From the NCBI RefSeq assembly GCF_029760955.1, contig NZ_CP121682.1:1674001-1738000 (forward strand): 64,000 bases of DNA, read 5' to 3'. Position 1 is the first letter of the stretch. The number at the start of each line of letters is the position of its first letter. The position numbers and the translations under genes were made by a program. The DNA is from Streptomyces cathayae (GTDB lineage: Bacteria; Actinomycetota; Actinomycetes; Streptomycetales; Streptomycetaceae). Below, piece after piece: positions 60,035 to 64,000 of this stretch. The notes beneath the pieces are model-generated. The model was not told where the DNA came from, searched no databases, and saw only the letters and a list, made by a program, of their open reading frames with translations.

Positions 60035-60289
60035 ATGCACACGGGACGGAACCGTTCCAAGAAGACCCCGCGGCCTCATTCTGCCGGGGGCAGCAGCTCC
60101 ACTGTGGAGCCCATACTCATGGATACTTCGGAGCTCGCAGCCATGATCAACATGTCCGAGAGCTGGGTATACAGAGAAGTCCGAAAGCTGGGGCTCAAGG
60201 GCTACAAGCTTGGTCGGGGCAGAAATGCGAAGGTCCAGTACAAGAGGTCCGATGTCTTCAGATGGCTGGAACAGCAAAAGCTGCACTAA
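60035..60289 (+). CDS. Excisionase-like HTH DNA-binding protein
   Basis: 84 aa. The C-terminal half, MDTSELAAMINMSESWVYREVRKLGLKGYKLGRGRNAKVQYKRSDVFRWLEQQKLH, is a MerR/Xis-type HTH_17 domain as found in mobile elements; the N-terminal half is a basic Arg/Lys/Ser linker. ATG 60035 has GGAGAAGAG upstream; ATG 60002 is in frame without a site. No integrase gene is in the window, so the element it belonged to is incomplete here. Confidence 0.75.
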   Translation: MHTGRNRSKKTPRPHSAGGSSSTVEPILMDTSELAAMINMSESWVYREVRKLGLKGYKLGRGRNAKVQYKRSDVFRWLEQQKLH

Positions 60290-60341
60290 CGTACTGACAG
60301 TCACAGGCACGAGCCGACCAGGCCCCGACCTGTAGGAGGTC

Positions 60342-60689
60342 CTGGAACGCTGCTGCCGCGGGGCACGACCTATGTGATCCTCGACGGCACGCCGATCGAG
60401 TCGGACCGGGTCGCCGCCGTATGTGAGAACGGCAGCGACTGGTGGTTCAGCCCGGCGGGAATGCGTAGTTCCTGGCCGCCCCCGACAGCAGCCCGCATTC
60501 ACGTCCTCCCGGCCCTCTACCAGGCGGCCGCCGACGACCTGCCCACCCCTGCGGACAAGGGCTGGCCCTCGGCGCCAGAATCGGCATCCGCGTCCCGGTC
60601 CGACACCCGAAGAGCCGCTTCGAGCAGCCCTGCACGCCGACACCCTCACCACCAACATCCTGCTTCGCAGCGCTCGTGCCCTCGACTAA
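60342..60689 (+). pseudogene. Frameshifted transposase remnant (IS5-like DDE)
   Basis: Three frames must be joined to read a Streptomyces-type transposase: LLPRGTTYVILDGTPIESDRVAA, AARIHVLPALYQAAADDLPTPADKGW in frame 2, then ARIGIRVPVRHPK in frame 1 from 60571, then PEEPLRAALHADTLTTNILLRSARALD in frame 3 to a TAA at 60689. The DDE catalytic region is incomplete. It lacks the N-terminal part and is decayed. Confidence 0.65.
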
Positions 60690-61039
60690 TGGAAATGATC
60701 ATCACTGGGGCAACCTGGTCGCCTATTCGCTCGCCGCGTACTGAAGATCCCCCGGTCACGGCACCACCGGCCGTTGGAAACCCGCCACCCGCCGTCGGCG
60801 TAGCCGTCTCCGCGGGCGTAGCAGGAGAAAAGTTCCTGGTCGTCCCCGTGTCCCAGCCAGGGGGCTTCGCGAAGACATGCAGGCCCAGAGCCGATCTGGA
60901 CAGGGCGATCGAGCTGTTGAGTCAAGAGGAAGACGCCACCATCAAGGCACATCCGCGAGCTGCGTTGGTCCTGAAGCTCTCCGTTGCCAAGGTGCCCAAA
61001 CTGGACGGCGTGCTGAAGTCGGTCGACTCTATGTCGGTG
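60689..61039 (+). CDS. Uncertain ORF interrupted by the IS element
   Basis: From ATG 60689 the frame runs through EKFLVVPVSQPGGFAKTCRPRADLDRAIELLSQEEDATIKAHPRAALVLKLSVAKVPKLDGVLKSVDSM up to the left end of the IS, then stops inside it at 61069. No family is recognised and no ribosome binding site is clear. The helical, charged composition of the second half looks more protein-like than the first. It may be a broken gene or a chance frame. Confidence 0.3.
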
Positions 61040-61064
61040 GGGACTGCTGCACGGACAGGTGACA
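61040..61064 (+). repeat. IS left terminal inverted repeat
   Basis: Pairs with 62295-62319 at 21 of 25 positions; the outer 12 bases GGGACTGCTGCA are identical. Confidence 0.85.
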
Positions 61065-61106
61065 CCTGACCTGGCTTGCTGAGAGGCGGCCTGGAAGGAT
61101 GTTGCA

Positions 61107-61400
61107 GTGCCCAAGCCGTATCCGAAGGAGTTCCGCGAGGACGTCGTGCGGGTCGCGCGCAACCGCGAGCCCGGCGTCACGCTGGAACAGATCGCCGCCG
61201 ACTTCGGCGTCCACCCGATCACGCTGTCGAAGTGGCTGCGCCGCGCCGACGCCGAGGAGGGCGCCGGGCCCGCACCAGTGTCGGGTGAGTCGGCCGAGCT
61301 GCGCGAGGCCCGCAAGCGCATCCGGCTCCTGGAGCAGGAGAACGAGGTGCTGCGCAGGGCTGCGGCGTATTTGTCGCAGGCAAACCTGCCGTCAAAATGA
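61107..61400 (+). CDS. IS3-family transposase OrfA
   Basis: 97 aa. PKPYPKEFREDVVRVARNREPGVTLEQIAADFGVHPITLSKWLRRADAEE is the HTH of IS3 OrfA, followed by a leucine-zipper helix (ELREARKRIRLLEQENEVLRRAAAYLS). GTG 61107 is the start. The end carries TCAAAATGA, an A4 run where a -1 frameshift would fuse it to OrfB. Confidence 0.93.
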   Translation: MPKPYPKEFREDVVRVARNREPGVTLEQIAADFGVHPITLSKWLRRADAEEGAGPAPVSGESAELREARKRIRLLEQENEVLRRAAAYLSQANLPSK

Positions 61401-62287
61401 TGTACCCGCTCGTCCGCGAGCTGGCCGCCGCCGATGCCCCTTGCCGGGTGCCGGTGGCGGTGACGTGCCGGGTACTCAATCTGACCCGCCAGCCCTACTA
61501 CCGGTGGCTGGCCTGCCCGGTCACCGATGCCGAGCTGGCCGAGGCATACCGGGCCAACGCCCTGTTGAACGCGCACCGCGACGACCCGGAGTTCGGCCAC
61601 CGCTTCCTCCTCGACGAGGCCCGCGCAGCCGGTGAGCCGATGGCCGAGCGGACCGCCTGGCGGATCTGCCGCGACAACCAGTGGTGGAGCGCGTTCGGCA
61701 AGCGCAGAGGCCGCGGGAAGACCGTCAAGGCCGGCCCTGCGGTCCACGACGACCGGGTGCGGCGCGTCTTCACCGCCGACGGGCCGAACCGGCTGTGGCT
61801 GACGGACATCACCGAACACGCCACCGGCGAGGGCAAGCTGTACCTGTGCGCGGTCAAGGACGTCTACTCGGGCCGCATCGTGGGCTATTCCATCGATGCC
61901 CGGATGAAGTCCAGCCTCGCCGTGAGAGCCCTTGAATCCGCCGTCGCCCGTCGCGACCAGGTCGCAGGATGCATTGTGCATTCCGACCGCGGGTCGCAGT
62001 TTCGCTCACGGAAGTTCGTCGCAGTTCTCGCACGTCACAGCATGATCGGATCGATGGGGAGAGTCGGTGCCGCCGGCGACAACGCGGCCATGGAGAGCTT
62101 CTTCGCGCTGCTGCAGAACAACGTCCTCGACCGCCGTACCTGGGCCACCCGCCAGGAGTTGCGGATCGCGATCGTGACCTGGATCGAGCGCACCTACCAC
62201 CGACGCCGGCGCCAGAAACGCCTGGCCCGATTGACCCCCGTCGAGTACGAGACCATCATGACCCCAGCCGCAGCCCTGGCTGCATAA
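61397..62287 (+). CDS. IS3-family transposase OrfB (rve integrase)
   Basis: 296 aa. DDE residues are in RLWLTDITEHATGEGKLYLCAVKDVYSGRIVGYS (Asp), GCIVHSDRGSQFRS (Asp) and GAAGDNAAMESFFALLQNN (Glu). An upstream HTH_21 segment is seen (FGHRFLLDEARAAGEPMAERTAWRICRDNQWW). Its ATG overlaps the OrfA stop by 4 nt, and the full transposase is expected from a -1 frameshift. Confidence 0.93.
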   Translation: MMYPLVRELAAADAPCRVPVAVTCRVLNLTRQPYYRWLACPVTDAELAEAYRANALLNAHRDDPEFGHRFLLDEARAAGEPMAERTAWRICRDNQWWSAFGKRRGRGKTVKAGPAVHDDRVRRVFTADGPNRLWLTDITEHATGEGKLYLCAVKDVYSGRIVGYSIDARMKSSLAVRALESAVARRDQVAGCIVHSDRGSQFRSRKFVAVLARHSMIGSMGRVGAAGDNAAMESFFALLQNNVLDRRTWATRQELRIAIVTWIERTYHRRRRQKRLARLTPVEYETIMTPAAALAA

Positions 62288-62294
62288 ACCCCGC

Positions 62295-62319
62295 TGTCAC
62301 CCGATCATGCAGCAGTCCC
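62295..62319 (-). repeat. IS right terminal inverted repeat
   Basis: Complement of the left end with four mismatches; the last base 62319 is followed by the GTG target repeat. Confidence 0.85.
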
Positions 62320-62369
62320 GTGCCCGGCTCCAATGGGGCACGTCGCAGCAGCGCTCAGAGAGTCCCGCG

Positions 62370-62558
62370 TCATGACCTCCGAGGGCGGTTCTTCAGGTAC
62401 CAGTCGAGGAAGCGCTCGCTGACGCCCTTACCCTCGCCGAAGTCTTCCTTGAGGACCCGCCACATATACGTGCTGTCGTGTCCGGACGCGAAAGTGCTGT
62501 CCGCACCGATCTCGGTGTCGCAGCCGCAGAGGCAGAGGTTGGGACCAGCGGTGCTCAT
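62370..62558 (-). CDS. Small Cys-rich protein
   Basis: 62 aa: MSTAGPNLCLCGCDTEIGADSTF and ASGHDSTYMWRVLKEDFGEGKGVSERFLDWYLKN. The CxCGC motif followed by FASGHD resembles small zinc-binding proteins seen in actinobacteria and phages. ATG 62558 has AGGAGG at the right distance; the ATG at 62561 is one codon earlier. It lies 51 bp from the IS right end. Function unknown. Confidence 0.7.
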   Translation of the reverse strand: MSTAGPNLCLCGCDTEIGADSTFASGHDSTYMWRVLKEDFGEGKGVSERFLDWYLKNRPRRS

Positions 62559-62798
62559 CATGGCCTCCTGGGCTTCACGAGAGGGCGGGATCCGTATCCT
62601 CTCGCGCTCAGGTGCTGATCTGGAAGCTCCGCCAGGGAGAGCGGTTCTCCGTGAGTGCGGGAGGTAGTTCAAGAGCTGACGATCCAGTGACGCGCCCTGA
62701 CGCTCGCCCGTATGCTCCCGGCCGGGTCAGCAGACCGACTTTCAGGGTGACCACCCTGCCGCTACGTTCATGCGCCCCTCTCCCCGCTGTGCTCACGC

Positions 62799-63077
62799 TC
62801 AGTCGTCGCTGTCCGTCGGCTCCAGGAACGCGGGGGCCTGTTGTCCGCGCTCCTCCTCGCGGTATTCACCAAAGGCCGCAGTGCTGGTGTCGTCGTCCAC
62901 GGCCTGACGTACGGCAGGTTCCTCCTCGAGGGCGTCGGCGGTCCCTGGCGGCGGCGGCGTCTCGTCGGCCTCCTCTTCGGTGTTCTGCGGCCAGCCGGGG
63001 TCAGCCTGTGCGTCGTGGTCGTCGTCCGCGCGCGTCCCCGAGGCCGGGGGTGACCTACGATCATCGTGGTCGGTCAT
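62799..63077 (-). CDS. Acidic, disordered hypothetical protein
   Basis: 92 aa, very rich in Asp, Glu and Pro (MTDHDDRRSPPASGTRADDD, EEEADETPPPPGTADALEEE), with no hydrophobic segment or Cys. It is likely disordered. ATG 63077 has GGAG about eight bases upstream. Similar short acidic proteins are widespread in streptomycetes, with no known role. Confidence 0.6.
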   Translation of the reverse strand: MTDHDDRRSPPASGTRADDDHDAQADPGWPQNTEEEADETPPPPGTADALEEEPAVRQAVDDDTSTAAFGEYREEERGQQAPAFLEPTDSDD

Positions 63078-63187
63078 GCGGTACTCCCACTCTCCCCCTT
63101 CCGAGGCTACGCTGCGTCCTCTGGCTGGACGAGCCGGACCTCACGCCACTGGTGACAGGGGCGCGCGGCCGTGCCTTGCTGTCACGG

Positions 63188-63523
63188 TCATGCACTGCCG
63201 TCGGCGCGCTCGTGCTGCCGCCTTCGTGTCCTGACCGCCATGAGGTCGGCAGCCGCTGCCGAGGTGAGCACTCCACAGATCACCGCGAGCACGGTCAGCG
63301 GGCCACGGCTCGGGCTGTCGCCGGGCCCCTGGTGCGCGGCCCACACGGCGAGCCCTGCTGTAGCGGCGGCGAAGAGGGGCAGGAAGACAGCGGACAACGC
63401 CATCCGCAAGCCCAGCGGGCTGCGCGCGGTCGTCGGCTCACTGCCGGTGCGCACCCGCACTGAGCGGCGGCCGGTCGCTCCGGAGCGGACGGGAGGTGCC
63501 GACGAGCCCCCCGGAATGACCAC
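63188..63523 (-). CDS. DUF6343-type small membrane protein
   Basis: 111 aa. SEPTTARSPLGLRMALSAVFLPLFAAATAGLAVWAAHQGPGDSPSRGPLTVLAVICGVLTSAAAADLMAV has the TARSPL.LR motif and two membrane helices that I know from DUF6343 proteins of Streptomyces. GTG 63523 opens the frame; a GTG about 22 codons in (VRVRTGSEP) is a likely real start since the conserved part begins there. Function unknown. Confidence 0.72.
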   Translation of the reverse strand: MVIPGGSSAPPVRSGATGRRSVRVRTGSEPTTARSPLGLRMALSAVFLPLFAAATAGLAVWAAHQGPGDSPSRGPLTVLAVICGVLTSAAAADLMAVRTRRRQHERADGSA

Positions 63524-63715
63524 TCCTGAATCAAGACGGTGGATCCGGACTCAGCCTGCCCCGACTCCGGTAGGCCATCGGCACTCAACACTCAGGACTG
63601 GCCGATAAGTTGACCTATCGTCAGGAACGATCGAGACGTACCTTGAGAAGGTCAACTAGTGACCAGCGATCGGTTGTTCCCGATCCGTTGGATGTGAGAA
63701 ACGGGGAGGAACTCT

Positions 63716-64000
63716 TTGTTCCGCCGATTAATCGCCGTAGTGGTGATGATGGCCGGGCTGGCAGCGGCACTTGTCGTTCCGGCCTCCGCCACCGATTTCC
63801 CTGCGGCCACCACGCCCTTGGTCTCCTGGAACATGCAGGGGGCCAACAACGGCGCACCGACGGGCAGCAAGTGGACCAACACGGTCAGGCAGTTCGCGTT
63901 GCAGGTGCCGATCGTGATGGTTCAGGAGGCCGGCCCGGAGCCTCCTCCGGGCAGCACCGCACAGCCCAGACAGACCTTCACCACGGTCGACAGCCAGGGC
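63716..64000 (+). CDS. Start of a secreted CdtB/DNase I-like nuclease gene (cut by window edge)
   Basis: The 95 visible residues start at TTG 63716 with GGAGGA six bases upstream. A signal peptide (FRRLIAVVVMMAGLAAALVVPASAT) is followed by TTPLVSWNMQGANN and VPIVMVQEAG, the first metal-binding Asn and Glu of the exonuclease-endonuclease-phosphatase fold in the WNMQG/QEAG form typical of CdtB-like proteins. Codon 5 is TTA, so translation should need the bldA tRNA. The rest lies outside the window. Secreted nuclease or toxin-like activity is inferred. Confidence 0.75.
   Translation, partial: MFRRLIAVVVMMAGLAAALVVPASATDFPAATTPLVSWNMQGANNGAPTGSKWTNTVRQFALQVPIVMVQEAGPEPPPGSTAQPRQTFTTVDSQG

Larger units (their letters stand above)
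61040..62319. mobile_element. Intact IS3-family insertion sequence, 1,280 bp
   Basis: Two overlapping reading frames (orfA HTH, orfB rve integrase) lie between 25-bp imperfect terminal inverted repeats, 61040-61064 and 62295-62319 (21 of 25 identical, GGGACTGCTGCA identical). A 3-bp direct repeat GTG flanks both ends (61037-61039 and 62320-62322), consistent with the 3-5-bp target duplications of IS3 elements. All catalytic residues are present, so the copy may be active. Confidence 0.88.

Noticed and set aside
60686..61981. Minus-strand 431-codon frame across the IS
   Set aside because: It is antisense to the transposase genes, which have clear motifs.
61969..62667. Plus-strand frame running out of the IS and across the CxCGC gene
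   Set aside because: It mixes OrfB antiframe and antisense of the small minus-strand gene; no start signal or domain.
62612..63463. Plus-strand 283-codon frame opposite two small minus-strand genes
   Set aside because: Arg/Pro/Ser-rich shadow; the minus-strand genes have ribosome binding sites and recognisable composition.

Overview
The window is high-GC, gene-dense actinobacterial DNA that is almost certainly from a Streptomyces chromosome. The diagnostic markers are a two-domain geosmin synthase, a CprB-type gamma-butyrolactone-receptor homologue, a conservon (cvnABCD), a Streptomyces subtilisin inhibitor, GTG/TTG starts, 4-nt stop/start overlaps and near absence of TTA codons. From memory, gene content and order resemble the region around SCO6045-SCO6104 of S. 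coelicolor; this was not checked by alignment.

Layout. (1) 1-1244: the 3' end of an unrecognised gene and a GNAT acetyltransferase, followed by a 22-bp tandem repeat. (2) 1482-11056: a sulfur block. A short leader peptide of the HVDL...SSAIC type precedes cysI, a 59-aa zinc-ribbon protein, cysH, cysC, cysD and cysN, then a sulfonate-type ABC transporter (ssuABC) and a CbiX/SirB-like chelatase that could supply siroheme to CysI. Together they would take up sulfate or sulfonates and reduce sulfur to sulfide. (3) 11102-16046: an NTF2-like protein, a macrolide glycosyltransferase whose promoter looks leaderless and carries a palindromic operator, an APH-like kinase, a DEDDh exonuclease and a SAV2148-type HEPN protein. 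(4) 16337-25525: glgX, treY and treZ (glycogen debranching and trehalose from maltooligosaccharides), interleaved with an M14 peptidase, a secreted SSI-type inhibitor and a DUF1707-FHA protein. (5) 25626-31158: a probable APH-fold pseudokinase, geosmin synthase with a repeat-encoded N-terminus, a DUF89 phosphatase and cprB. (6) 31722-36782: a sugar-type binding lipoprotein and the four-gene conservon. (7) 36826-40350: an osmoprotectant (QAT) ABC transporter. (8) 40588-49813: msrB-murC, a small UspA-like protein, a RibD-C reductase, ZapE, an SPFH protein, a Tat-exported PhoX phosphatase, a PTH2 peptidyl-tRNA hydrolase and a membrane protein/GntR pair. (9) 50062-59575: a DUF692 iron-enzyme family protein with an extra C-terminal domain, a secreted aminopeptidase, hemY-hemQ, a DUF4349 lipoprotein, a CoA-disulfide-reductase-like enzyme and a rhomboid protease.

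(10) 59576-64000 is an accessory tract, visibly less uniform in base composition. It holds an orphan operator-like palindrome, an excisionase-like HTH protein, a multiply frameshifted transposase remnant, an intact 1,280-bp IS3-family element with 25-bp inverted repeats, several small uncharacterised proteins and, at the right edge, the start of a secreted CdtB/DNase I-like nuclease gene that begins with TTG and contains a TTA (bldA) codon.

A recurring oddity is short tandem repeats, often with 6-, 9- or 27-bp units, in gene starts, linkers and gene ends (treY, geoA, the ssuA-ssuB gap, the CoADR-like gene, the gene at 25626). The least explained items are the DUF692 fusion, the leader peptide and hairpin ahead of cysI, the repeat-encoded start of geoA, and the edge nuclease.
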